Below are positions 36,085 to 45,073 of a DNA stretch of 64,000 bases, piece by piece (position 1 is the first letter of the stretch; every line of letters starts with the position of its first letter). A program made the position numbers and the translations under genes. The stretch is from Ignavibacteriales bacterium (lineage in GTDB: Bacteria > Bacteroidota > Ignavibacteria > Ignavibacteriales > Ignavibacteriaceae). The notes below the pieces were generated by a model, which was given only the letters and a program-made list of their open reading frames with translations, made no database searches and was not told the origin of the DNA. Location of the stretch: the NCBI GenBank assembly GCA_012517155.1, contig JAAYVN010000026.1, positions 62,001 to 126,000 on the forward strand. The letters run 5' to 3'.

Positions 36085-39000
36085 ATGAAAAAAATAATTA
36101 TTCTTATAGCAGCAGCGCTAGTCTCAATTCAGGCACAATTTAACGATTTTCATCCGGAACTAAACTGGTTCACAATCAAAGGGGAAAAAGTTGTAGTTCA
36201 TTATCATGAAGGAGCAGAGAGAACCGCAAGAGTTGTATGTAAAATAGGTGATGAAATATGGGGACCAATAACGAGTCTTTACGAATATGAACCTGATGTT
36301 GTGCATTATGTAATTAAAGATATTGATGATTATTCAAATGGCGCCACATATTTTTTTGACAATAAAATTGAGATCTGGACGAGCGCGCTTGATTCTGATT
36401 TAAGGGGTACGCATAACTGGTTAAGGAATGTAATTTCGCATGAGTTTACTCACATGGTGCAAATTCAGGCTTCATTAAAGACTTCGAGGAGAGTTCCGGC
36501 ATTTTATCTGCAGTGGTTAAACTATGAAGATGAAAGAAGACCGGATATTTTGTATGGATTTCCCAATATTATTGTTTCATATCCTTTAGCATCACTTAAT
36601 ATGCCGGCATGGTTTGCCGAGGGAACAGCGCAATACATGAGGAGTGAGTTTAATTATGACAATTGGGATACTCACCGGGATATGATACTCAGGTCATATG
36701 TACTCGACGGGAATATGTTGACGTGGAATCAGATGGGAGTATTTGGAAAAAATAGTCTGGGTAATGAATCAGTATATAACAGTGGTTTTGCATTTACGAG
36801 ATACATTTCTCAAAAATATGGAGAAGATAAATTAAGGGAGATAACTAAGGCTTTAGGGAAGTTGAGTAATTTCACTATAGATGCGGCAATAAAAGATGTT
36901 TTAGGATTAAAAGCGGAAGACATTTATTATGAATGGAAAGAGACTCTAAAAGAGGACTATAATAAAAGATTATCCACAGTTTTACAAAATCTGGTTGTGG
37001 GAGATACACTTATGAAGGATGGGACAGGAAATTTCTATTCATTATTTTCTCCCGACGGTGAGTATATTTTCTTTACTTCAAACAGGGGTTATGATTATTT
37101 AAGCATGTTATCACTTTACAAGTATTCCTTAGAAACAGGTGAGACGGAGTTAGTGAAAGCAGGGGTCAAATCTCAATTCAGTTTTATTCCCGGTACTAAT
37201 AAAATTATCTATTCTAAAATCAGTGATGATAATAATAATTGGTATAATGTGCACGATCTCTATGTTTATGATCTGGGCACTAAGGATGAAACGCGATTGA
37301 CAAACAACCTAAGAGCCGACCAGCCTAATGTATCGGTTGACGGGAAAGAGATTGTATTCATATTTCAGAGAGACGGGACAACAAATTTAGGAATCGTAAA
37401 TATAGAAGGAAAAGAATTCAGGCAAATAACTTTTTTCAATAACGGAGAGCAAGTATATAATCCAAAATATTTGAATGGAAATGAGAGTATTGTGTTTGAT
37501 TATTCCTATCATCACACAAGAGATATTGCGATGGTTAATTCTGATGGGTCTGATCTTAAGTTTATAATTCAAACGGACAAAGATGAAAGGAATCCTTTTG
37601 TTCTTGACTCAAGTACAATTTACTATTCTTCCGACAAGACCGGAATATTTAATGTGTATAAATATAATTTGGAGACGAAAGAAGAGACTCAAATCACAAA
37701 CGTGACTGGAGGAGCATTTATGCCTTCAGTCAGTAATAAAGGAGAAGTCGCTTATTCGGGATACACTTCCGGGGGATACAAAATATTTAAAATTAAAACT
37801 GACAGGTACAAAGATATTCCAGCAGGGAGCTCGTATGTCTGGCTAACGAATCCACCCCTTGAGTCATCAAAACCAAATGGAGATATTGATAATTTCAAGA
37901 TTAATAAATTAAGAAATTTCGATGATCACTCAACTCCAGAGTATAAACAAGAAAAGTATTCGGGCTCATTCAGCAGCCTAATGTTCTTTCCATTCGTCAG
38001 GTATGACAACTATAATACTTCCAACAAATTTACAGAGAAAATTAAACCTGGTTTGTATGTAACATCTTCAGACATGTTGAACAGATATGCAATTTTTGCC
38101 GGAGCATCAATAAACTCAAGAATGGAGAGAGACCTATTTTTACAATTTGAGTACAGGAATAAGCTACCTATACTGTTTAATCTTGGAATTAAACCGGAAG
38201 TATTTCTTGAATTATACAACATATCGCGAAAAGCGGATGTAGATGTATTAATTGATGAATTTGATCCAATAAAGACAGATGTAACATATAGTCTATTTGA
38301 ATTCGATATCGCAGCTAAGCACAAGTTCATTACAAGCAACCAAAACCTTGAATTCAGATATATTTTCAGCAGTTATACTGCAACAATCGGAAGTTTTATA
38401 TTTCCAAATTCCTCTACTTTGTATCCAACAAATTACGATACTTATTTTATAGGAAGTAATTTTCAATTAACCTACAATGCAAATTTTGAATTACCCTATA
38501 TTGACAGTGATATAAATCCCCTTGGAGGGAATATAGAGCTGAAGTATAATTATGAGATGGACAGGTACAATCCTGACGGGGAGTACACAGTTGAAGATGG
38601 AACATTAGTTCCGCAATATAAAAATTTCAAATTTCATAAACTTGAATTAAATACAGAGTTTGGGATGCCGTTATGGAAGTCTCACTCATTGTACTTGAAA
38701 TTAAGAGCAAATACAATATTTGGTCCACCTATTCCTGATTTCTTTGATAGTTATCTGGGAGGCTTGGTGGGAATGAAAGCCTATCCATTCTATGCAATAA
38801 GTGGTAATGAGCTATTCTGGATGAATCTTACTTACAGGTTCCCATTGTTTAGAAATATTGACAAACAGGTAGGGCATCTTTATATTGATAAAATATTTCT
38901 GTCGGTTTATGGAGATTTTGGGAATGCCTGGAACACAAAAATTCCAGCAATAAAAGACTTTAAGAAAGGAGCGGGTGCAGAATTACGATTTGCATTAAAT

Positions 39001-39144
39001 TCATTTTATCTCTTCCCGACGAGTGTTTTTATAAATGCCTCATATGGTTTTGATCGAGTCGAAAGAGTAGTAAGAGATGAAGTGATCAAATATGGGAAAG
39101 AATGGAGATTCTATGGGGGAATTTTGTTTGGATTTGAATATTAA
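36085..39144 (+). CDS. Metallopeptidase–TolB propeller–outer-membrane barrel fusion
   Basis: A signal peptide (1-17) leads a 1019-residue protein. Residues about 60-200 form a gluzincin-like peptidase: H119-EFTH123 with the third ligand E179 in PAWFAEGTAQYM, a normal active site. Residues about 300-610 contain repeated TolB/WD40-like blocks (SLFSPDGEYIFFTSNRG, NVSVDGKEIVFIF, PSVSNKGEVAYSGYTSG). The last 350 residues alternate as barrel strands and contain GGLVGMKAYPFYAISGNELF, like the BamA/surface-antigen barrel. It ends in a Phe-rich strand. The result is a protease displayed on an outer-membrane barrel. It begins 8 bases after the pseudo-peptidase gene. Confidence 0.8.
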   Translation: MKKIIILIAAALVSIQAQFNDFHPELNWFTIKGEKVVVHYHEGAERTARVVCKIGDEIWGPITSLYEYEPDVVHYVIKDIDDYSNGATYFFDNKIEIWTSALDSDLRGTHNWLRNVISHEFTHMVQIQASLKTSRRVPAFYLQWLNYEDERRPDILYGFPNIIVSYPLASLNMPAWFAEGTAQYMRSEFNYDNWDTHRDMILRSYVLDGNMLTWNQMGVFGKNSLGNESVYNSGFAFTRYISQKYGEDKLREITKALGKLSNFTIDAAIKDVLGLKAEDIYYEWKETLKEDYNKRLSTVLQNLVVGDTLMKDGTGNFYSLFSPDGEYIFFTSNRGYDYLSMLSLYKYSLETGETELVKAGVKSQFSFIPGTNKIIYSKISDDNNNWYNVHDLYVYDLGTKDETRLTNNLRADQPNVSVDGKEIVFIFQRDGTTNLGIVNIEGKEFRQITFFNNGEQVYNPKYLNGNESIVFDYSYHHTRDIAMVNSDGSDLKFIIQTDKDERNPFVLDSSTIYYSSDKTGIFNVYKYNLETKEETQITNVTGGAFMPSVSNKGEVAYSGYTSGGYKIFKIKTDRYKDIPAGSSYVWLTNPPLESSKPNGDIDNFKINKLRNFDDHSTPEYKQEKYSGSFSSLMFFPFVRYDNYNTSNKFTEKIKPGLYVTSSDMLNRYAIFAGASINSRMERDLFLQFEYRNKLPILFNLGIKPEVFLELYNISRKADVDVLIDEFDPIKTDVTYSLFEFDIAAKHKFITSNQNLEFRYIFSSYTATIGSFIFPNSSTLYPTNYDTYFIGSNFQLTYNANFELPYIDSDINPLGGNIELKYNYEMDRYNPDGEYTVEDGTLVPQYKNFKFHKLELNTEFGMPLWKSHSLYLKLRANTIFGPPIPDFFDSYLGGLVGMKAYPFYAISGNELFWMNLTYRFPLFRNIDKQVGHLYIDKIFLSVYGDFGNAWNTKIPAIKDFKKGAGAELRFALNSFYLFPTSVFINASYGFDRVERVVRDEVIKYGKEWRFYGGILFGFEY

Positions 39145-39157
39145 AAAGTTAATTAAA

Positions 39158-40054
39158 ATGAAAAATATGATGTATTTTGTAATTATTCTGTTCCTGACGC
39201 TGAACATTTCGAATTATGCCCAACTACCAGAGACTGAAAAAACAGATTTCGTATTAACCGGAAACCTTAGAGAAGATTCGAAAAATATATTAAAAACAGA
39301 GAGCAGGACTAATCTAAATCTTCATTTTGATGAATCCCAAAAGAAACCATTTCTTGCAGGTGTGCTCTCTTTAATCTTACCCGGAGCGGGGGAATTTTAT
39401 TCAGAAAGTTATATAAAAGCAGGAGTGTTTCTTGCTCTTGAAGCAGCAGCAATTACAACTGCGATAGTCTATGATAAAAAGGGAGATGATCAGACTTCGG
39501 TATATCAACATTTTGCAGATAGAAACTGGGATGTTAGTAAATATGCTGTATGGTTATGGAATAACAGAGAAGCTCTGGGAATTCCGAACACACACGGTAT
39601 TAATTCAATAGATGAGATAATCATTAACAATGATCCAAATTTAGCCTACTGGGAGAGAGTTGATTTTTCAAAGCTGAATCTTCTGGAGTCGAAATTTTCT
39701 CATAGACTACCAAAACACGGGGACCAGCAATATTATGAAATGATTGGGAAATATCCACAGTATAATCATGGTTGGGTTGACCAGTTAAATGATAACACAC
39801 CACAGTATAATGAGATACTTACACCAATGTTCCATAACTATTCTTTAATGCGAGGCGAAGCAAATAATTTCTACAATGTGGCTTCCAAAGCTGTAATAGT
39901 GTTGTATGTGAACCACTTTTTAAGTGCATTGGATGCGGTATGGAGTGCTGTTTCTTACAACAAAGACCTTACAATGAAACTAAGAGTAAAAGAAGAATTT
40001 GTTGCAGACAGGTTTGAAATAGTCCCCAGAGTCAGCTTTTCTTTCAATTTTTAA
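39158..40054 (+). CDS. DUF5683-like exported protein, unknown function
   Basis: The protein is 298 residues from the ATG that yields MKNMMYFVIILFLTLNISNY, a signal peptide; an in-frame upstream ATG at 39092 overlaps the previous gene and is rejected. Residues about 65-110 contain KKPFLAGVLSLILPGAGEFY and GVFLALEAAAITTAIVYDKK, a membrane-inserting glycine-rich helical segment seen in DUF5683/PorV-neighbour proteins ('PGaGqfYn'). The rest is polar with a late hydrophobic stretch (KAVIVLYVNHFLSALDAVW). No catalytic motif is visible. It is probably part of the same operon as the preceding gene. Confidence 0.65.
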   Translation: MKNMMYFVIILFLTLNISNYAQLPETEKTDFVLTGNLREDSKNILKTESRTNLNLHFDESQKKPFLAGVLSLILPGAGEFYSESYIKAGVFLALEAAAITTAIVYDKKGDDQTSVYQHFADRNWDVSKYAVWLWNNREALGIPNTHGINSIDEIIINNDPNLAYWERVDFSKLNLLESKFSHRLPKHGDQQYYEMIGKYPQYNHGWVDQLNDNTPQYNEILTPMFHNYSLMRGEANNFYNVASKAVIVLYVNHFLSALDAVWSAVSYNKDLTMKLRVKEEFVADRFEIVPRVSFSFNF

Positions 40055-40137
40055 CCAATCCTAAGTTTTCTATCGTGGGGCTATTGTGGGTAAGACAGAA
40101 TTTATTAAAATTGGTTTTATTATAATTCATTTTTTCG

Positions 40138-40168
40138 TTAGATTTAATTACCAATTTAAGTAGTTTTG
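40138..40168 (+). promoter_or_regulatory. Bacteroidota-type promoter for phosphatase/kinase pair
   Basis: TTAG (40138-40141), 19 bases, TAGTTTTG (40161-40168), an exact TAnnTTTG. The PP2C start lies 22 bases downstream. The 136-base gap before the gene also contains TATAAT, but without a fitting -35. Confidence 0.5.
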
Positions 40169-40190
40169 TAAAAAACACCCGAAGAAATAC

Positions 40191-40925
40191 ATGATTATTA
40201 ATTATATACTTAACTCACAGACCGGTTTAATAAGAACGCAGAATGAAGACGCAGCTTCTTTTTATGACCTTGGGGACTCGGTATTAGCCATTGTATGCGA
40301 TGGAATAGGAGGTAACAAAGCCGGAAACATAGCCAGCCAGTTGGTAATCGATTCAATTTATCCTTTTTTTCAGAAATCAGCTGAAACTGATCCATTGAAA
40401 AAAATTGAAGATGCAGCAATAAAAGTAAATGAATTAGTTATTAATGCAGCTGAAACGCGAAATGAATATGAAGGAATGGCCACAACGGCAGAGATTTTAT
40501 ATATTAAGGATGCAGTTGCATATTGGGGACATGTTGGTGATTCAAGCATTTATTATTTTCAAAATGAAGACCTGATAAAAATTACAAAAGATCATTCTAT
40601 AGTGCAAAAACTCATGGATTTAGGAGCGATCACTGCACGAGAAGCAAAAATTCATCCTCATAAAAACATAGTATTAAGAGCAATTGGCGATAAGACCGGT
40701 TTTGGGATCGATTTAAACTACATGAAACTTAAGACAAACAAAAAATGGAAATTTATACTTTGTACAGATGGGGTGACAGGTGTTATTGACAAGGATGAAT
40801 TGAAGTATTTACTGATTGAGGACGATCTTGAAGGTATATCAGAGAAAATTGAGAAGCTGATTTTAGAGAGGGGAGCTCCTGATAATTATACATACATAAT
40901 TGTAAGCAATAAAGGTTTGAAATAA
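40191..40925 (+). CDS. PP2C-family Ser/Thr protein phosphatase
   Basis: This 244-residue cytoplasmic phosphatase removes phosphate from Ser/Thr using two metal ions. All PP2C signatures are present: RTQNEDA near residue 16, AIVCDGIGGNKAG, GMATTAEILYI, WGHVGDSSIYYF, KFILCTDGVTGVI and GAPDNYTYI with the metal-binding Asp-Asn. No membrane segment is present. It overlaps the kinase gene by one base (TAATG), the classical phosphatase-kinase pair, so it probably dephosphorylates that kinase and its targets. Confidence 0.93.
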   Translation: MIINYILNSQTGLIRTQNEDAASFYDLGDSVLAIVCDGIGGNKAGNIASQLVIDSIYPFFQKSAETDPLKKIEDAAIKVNELVINAAETRNEYEGMATTAEILYIKDAVAYWGHVGDSSIYYFQNEDLIKITKDHSIVQKLMDLGAITAREAKIHPHKNIVLRAIGDKTGFGIDLNYMKLKTNKKWKFILCTDGVTGVIDKDELKYLLIEDDLEGISEKIEKLILERGAPDNYTYIIVSNKGLK

Positions 40926-42835
40926 TGCAACTCAAACCGGGATTCATAATAGAAAATTTTAAGATAGTAAGTATGTTAGGGGAAGGGGGGATGGGTATAG
41001 TCTATAAGGCACTTGATTTAAAGCTTGAAAGATACGTTGCACTTAAAGTATTAAACCCGCAGGCATATCAGAATCCGCAGTTTTTAGAAAGATTTAAGAG
41101 AGAAGCAAAAAACCAAGCAAAATTAAATCATCCAAATCTAGTAGCGGTTTATGGCTTTACAGATCAGTACAAATTGCTTGGAATTGTAATGGAGTACGTT
41201 GAGGGGGAAACGCTGGAGAAGTATATTGAGAAAAGGGGAAGGTTGGATTATTTTGAAGCAATGACAATTATGGAACATATCCTGGCAGGAGTTGGTTATG
41301 CCCATTCCAAGGGATTCATTCACAGGGATATAAAGCCATCAAATGTAATTATAAGCCGAGAGGGGATAGTAAAGATAATGGACTTTGGTATATCAAAGTC
41401 AATGTTTGAAAAGAGTATAACAAGAACTGGAACCAAAATAGGGACACTACTCTATATGAGTCCCGAACAGCTAAAAGCCGAAGAACCAACCAGACAAAGT
41501 GATATTTACTCGATCGGTGTTACACTATATGAAATGGTTGCGGGAATACCTCCTTTTAATTATACTACTGAATTTGAAATTATGGAAGGACATTTAAAGA
41601 AAAATCCACCCAAAATATCAACAGTTGTATCAAATGTACCAGGCGAACTAGATAAGATTATTCAAAAAGCGATGGAAAAGAGTATCTATAAAAGGTATTC
41701 AAACTGCGAATTATTTTTAGCAGATGTTCAGGCATTAATGCGAAAAGCCGAAACATTTAAAACACAAAAAGTAACTGCTCCAGTAAAGAAAAAGAGTAAA
41801 AGCAGCAATATAAAGTTTTATTTGATTGCACTTCTTGTGTTAACATTATTTGGATTACTATTTTATTTCTCATTTGGTTTGATAAAGGATTTCTGGACAG
41901 AGATGAAATCCGGAAAATTTTCAACGGAAGATTCTACTTTTGTACCGTATAAAACAAATCCAGCATATACTAATTTAGGCAATTTGAAGATTGTATCGAC
42001 TGGTACAAATAAGAATTTGAGTTCTGTTTATTTTGTTGACAGACTTTCGGGCTATGCATGCGGAGAAGAAGGGACAATTATCAAAACCGTTGACGGTGGA
42101 GAAAACTGGTTAATGATACCTTCTTTTGATGGAATGAACTTCAACAATCTCTACTTCTTTAATATTTCCGATGGAATAATAATTGGAGATAACGGAGACC
42201 TTTATGTAACAAAGGATAGTGCGACAACATTAAACAAAGTTGCATTACCGGTAGGGGAACGATTGCTTAAGATTTATTTTTATGATAATTATAATGGCTA
42301 TGTAACCGGTGCCAATGGGGTAATTCTTAAAACAAGTGATCAGGGGAATACGTGGAGCCTGACTTCAACGCAAACGAATGAACATATATTGAATATCTTT
42401 TTTACCAACAGAGATCTGGGATTTTCAGTGGGAAGAAGCGGGACAGTATTAAAAACAACCGATTCAGGCAATTCATGGACTCCATTGAAAAGATTCACAA
42501 ATAATTATTTGAGGTGCGTATATTTTATAGATACACAGAAAGGATTTGTTGCAGGGGCGGGAGGTCAAGTATTTAAGACCGAAAATGGAGGGAAGGACTG
42601 GAAAAAGATAGAGACCGAAATTATTTCCGGAATTATCGGGATCAAATTTACGGATGACAAACATGGATTTGCAGTTTCAGGTAAGGGGGAATTTTTATAT
42701 TCTGCAGACAGCGGTGAGACCTGGAACTTAAACAGAACAGGCCGATATGTGAATTTGACTGACATGTCAGTTTCACCAACAAACGATGTCTATTTTTCCG
42801 GTCTAAACGGAATAGTACTTAAGCAAGATAAGTAA
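40925..42835 (+). CDS. Ser/Thr protein kinase with extracytoplasmic Ycf48-like seven-repeat propeller
   Basis: Residues about 12-270 form a complete Hanks-type kinase: GEGGMGIVYK, the ATP-lysine K41, catalytic H133-RDIKPSN, D153-FG and MSPEQ. A Lys-rich linker and one membrane helix (about 297-320) follow. The outer part (about 355-636) carries seven repeats of the type 'YF.d...GyA.G..Gti.kT.dgG.tW' (residues starting near 364), the Ycf48/BNR-like blade pattern, which would close a seven-bladed propeller. Bacterial kinases more often carry PASTA repeats. The ligand is unknown; the location facing the periplasm makes it a sensor. It is coupled to the PP2C gene. Confidence 0.9.
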   Translation: MQLKPGFIIENFKIVSMLGEGGMGIVYKALDLKLERYVALKVLNPQAYQNPQFLERFKREAKNQAKLNHPNLVAVYGFTDQYKLLGIVMEYVEGETLEKYIEKRGRLDYFEAMTIMEHILAGVGYAHSKGFIHRDIKPSNVIISREGIVKIMDFGISKSMFEKSITRTGTKIGTLLYMSPEQLKAEEPTRQSDIYSIGVTLYEMVAGIPPFNYTTEFEIMEGHLKKNPPKISTVVSNVPGELDKIIQKAMEKSIYKRYSNCELFLADVQALMRKAETFKTQKVTAPVKKKSKSSNIKFYLIALLVLTLFGLLFYFSFGLIKDFWTEMKSGKFSTEDSTFVPYKTNPAYTNLGNLKIVSTGTNKNLSSVYFVDRLSGYACGEEGTIIKTVDGGENWLMIPSFDGMNFNNLYFFNISDGIIIGDNGDLYVTKDSATTLNKVALPVGERLLKIYFYDNYNGYVTGANGVILKTSDQGNTWSLTSTQTNEHILNIFFTNRDLGFSVGRSGTVLKTTDSGNSWTPLKRFTNNYLRCVYFIDTQKGFVAGAGGQVFKTENGGKDWKKIETEIISGIIGIKFTDDKHGFAVSGKGEFLYSADSGETWNLNRTGRYVNLTDMSVSPTNDVYFSGLNGIVLKQDK

Positions 42836-42868
42836 GAGTCAGAATTGAAGTATGAAAGAAACTGACCC

Positions 42869-45073
42869 GTGCAAATTAAAATTAAAGAAGGAATTATAAA
42901 GGAAAATATTTTATTTATTTTTTTGGCAGCATTGTTGATGGCAGCTGCAGTATTGCAGTTGACAATTCCGCTTACCAAATTCTTCAGTTTTGAGTATTCG
43001 GTTGTAAACAGTATATTAATTACTTTCTTTATTTCTATCATTACCATTCAAAACCTTCATAAAAAGAATCCAGAATCTTATCGTGATTTCAATACAGGGA
43101 CTGCATCAAATCTGTTTTTATTTTTTATAATACCGCTGATTATAGCTTTTATAAATACAGTTCTTAAAAATCAATGTCCATTTTATCATGGATTGCCATA
43201 TTACTTCACTATTGTTTTTCCTGCAATCTTTGTTGGGCGAGGTATTGGGATTTTTGTATTTTGCGCAATTAGGAGATTTAGAAGTATCGGACTGATTTTT
43301 GTCTATCTTCTTATTCTCACTATTCCTCTTATTGAGTTTTATCTCAACCCACAGGTATATTTTTACAATCCGATTTTTAGTTTTTTCCCAGGAAATATAT
43401 ATGATGAATCAATAAGAGTAGATGTAACATTAATTACATACAGACTAATAAATCTCATATTTTTCGAATCGATTGCAGTAATTTACTTTTTAAGTAAGAA
43501 AATTGAATTTAGAAGGGGAATTATTGTTATATATACTTTGATAACCAGTTTAATTTTCATAATTCTCTCACCTTACTTAGGATTCTCAACCAATATGGAG
43601 AGAATAAAAAGAAAATTACCTGTTTCTGAAGAAACAGCAAATATCAGATTTCATTATGGAAATGAGAGGACGAAAAAGGAAATGAGCTATTCTACTTTTG
43701 AGGCAGAATACTATTATCATGAACTTAGCGAGTATTATAAGACTGAACCGGATAAAAAGATCGATGCCTTTGTTTTCAAGGATAGTGGTGAAAAAAGAGA
43801 TATTTTCGGTGCCGGAAATGCTGATGTTGCAAAACCTTGGATGAATCAAATATATCTATCAGAGCAAACTTTAAATAGAACGTTAAAACATGAAATGTCA
43901 CATGTTTTCACCTCGAAATTTGGTAAATATGTGTTTGAAGTTGCGGACAAAATTAATCCAGTCTTAATTGAAGGAATTGCGACCGCAAGTGAAGGATTTT
44001 ATGATGATTACCCTTTGCATTATCTTGCATTTCAAGCCTATAAGAATGGATATCTCACAGAACTTCCGGAATTATTTTCGGGATTAAACTTTTTTGCTAA
44101 AGCATCTTCGTCGTCATATCTAACTTCAGGATCTTTTGTAAAATTCTTAGTTGATAAATATGGTATAGAAAAATTCAAGTTACTTTATCGGGATATAGAT
44201 TTTATGAAACATTATGGGAAGGATATTGCAACTCTTAATAAAGAGTATATTGAGTTTATAAGCATACAGGATTTTCCTTCAAACAAAGCAGTAGCCAATT
44301 ACTATTTTGGTCGAAAAGGGCTTATACAAAAGAACTGTCCCAGATACATTTCAGCAAAGACGGAAGAAATTTTCGAATTAATAGCAAAAAGGAATTATCT
44401 CGATGCAAAAGAGATAATTTCAGAATTAGAGTTAAAAAACACAAGTTGGGCGTTGACTTACGCGATGATTGAATGTAATCAGGGATTAGGGGAAATCCGT
44501 TCATGTTTGAGATACATTGAAAATAAAGAAACAACTTATAAAGGAACTGCATACGAGGAAATACTAGCTATCCGCAAAGCCGATATGCTATTTTTAGATG
44601 ATCAAACTGATAAAGCAATGAATATTTTAGTAAATATTCTGAGCACCTCATCTGTGCACAGAGTCTACTTTTTAGCTAAAACAAGAATAATATTAAGTGA
44701 AAAAATGGTAATCAAAGAATATATAATGGGAAACGAAGAAACAAGAGCACACATTTTTAAGAAGATATTTCTGCAGACGAGTAATATTTCTTTAATACCA
44801 GCAATACAGGATAAAATAAATTATCAAGATAAAAAAAATGACTGGATCTTAGAAGTAGTATTGAAGGGAACCGTCAAAAACAACTATGAAAAATATGCAC
44901 TCATTAAACTTTCGGAACTTCTAGCGAGGCAGGGAAATTATGGAAAGGCAAAGCAAATATTAGATAAAGCTAAAAAACCAGAAGGGGAATGTATTTTTAA
45001 TGAATTGTTAAAAAGTGTTGAACTTAAATTATTAAGACTATCAGAAGGGAAAACACAATTACAAAATGAATAA
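42869..45073 (+). CDS. Polytopic membrane metallopeptidase (peptidase MA-like) with helical C-terminus
   Basis: The 734-residue protein begins at GTG (weakly supported; no Shine-Dalgarno). Residues about 10-240 hold around seven membrane helices. A periplasmic or cytosolic gluzincin domain follows with H341-EMSH345 and E368 in LIEGIATASEGF, a complete HExxH plus distal Glu site. The last 250 residues are helical with repeating 30-40 residue blocks (LAKRNYLDAKEIISELE, ALIKLSELLARQGNYGKAKQ), like TPR repeats. The substrate is unknown. It overlaps the cca gene by 8 bases and follows the kinase by 33 bases. Confidence 0.72.
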   Translation: MQIKIKEGIIKENILFIFLAALLMAAAVLQLTIPLTKFFSFEYSVVNSILITFFISIITIQNLHKKNPESYRDFNTGTASNLFLFFIIPLIIAFINTVLKNQCPFYHGLPYYFTIVFPAIFVGRGIGIFVFCAIRRFRSIGLIFVYLLILTIPLIEFYLNPQVYFYNPIFSFFPGNIYDESIRVDVTLITYRLINLIFFESIAVIYFLSKKIEFRRGIIVIYTLITSLIFIILSPYLGFSTNMERIKRKLPVSEETANIRFHYGNERTKKEMSYSTFEAEYYYHELSEYYKTEPDKKIDAFVFKDSGEKRDIFGAGNADVAKPWMNQIYLSEQTLNRTLKHEMSHVFTSKFGKYVFEVADKINPVLIEGIATASEGFYDDYPLHYLAFQAYKNGYLTELPELFSGLNFFAKASSSSYLTSGSFVKFLVDKYGIEKFKLLYRDIDFMKHYGKDIATLNKEYIEFISIQDFPSNKAVANYYFGRKGLIQKNCPRYISAKTEEIFELIAKRNYLDAKEIISELELKNTSWALTYAMIECNQGLGEIRSCLRYIENKETTYKGTAYEEILAIRKADMLFLDDQTDKAMNILVNILSTSSVHRVYFLAKTRIILSEKMVIKEYIMGNEETRAHIFKKIFLQTSNISLIPAIQDKINYQDKKNDWILEVVLKGTVKNNYEKYALIKLSELLARQGNYGKAKQILDKAKKPEGECIFNELLKSVELKLLRLSEGKTQLQNE

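Noticed and set aside
39092-39157. DUF5683-like gene start at 39092
   Set aside because: Overlaps the barrel protein and would put 22 residues before the signal peptide.
40081-40135. TATAAT-type promoter before the PP2C gene
   Set aside because: TATAAT is present but with no properly spaced -35; the TAGTTTTG element fits the phylum's consensus better.
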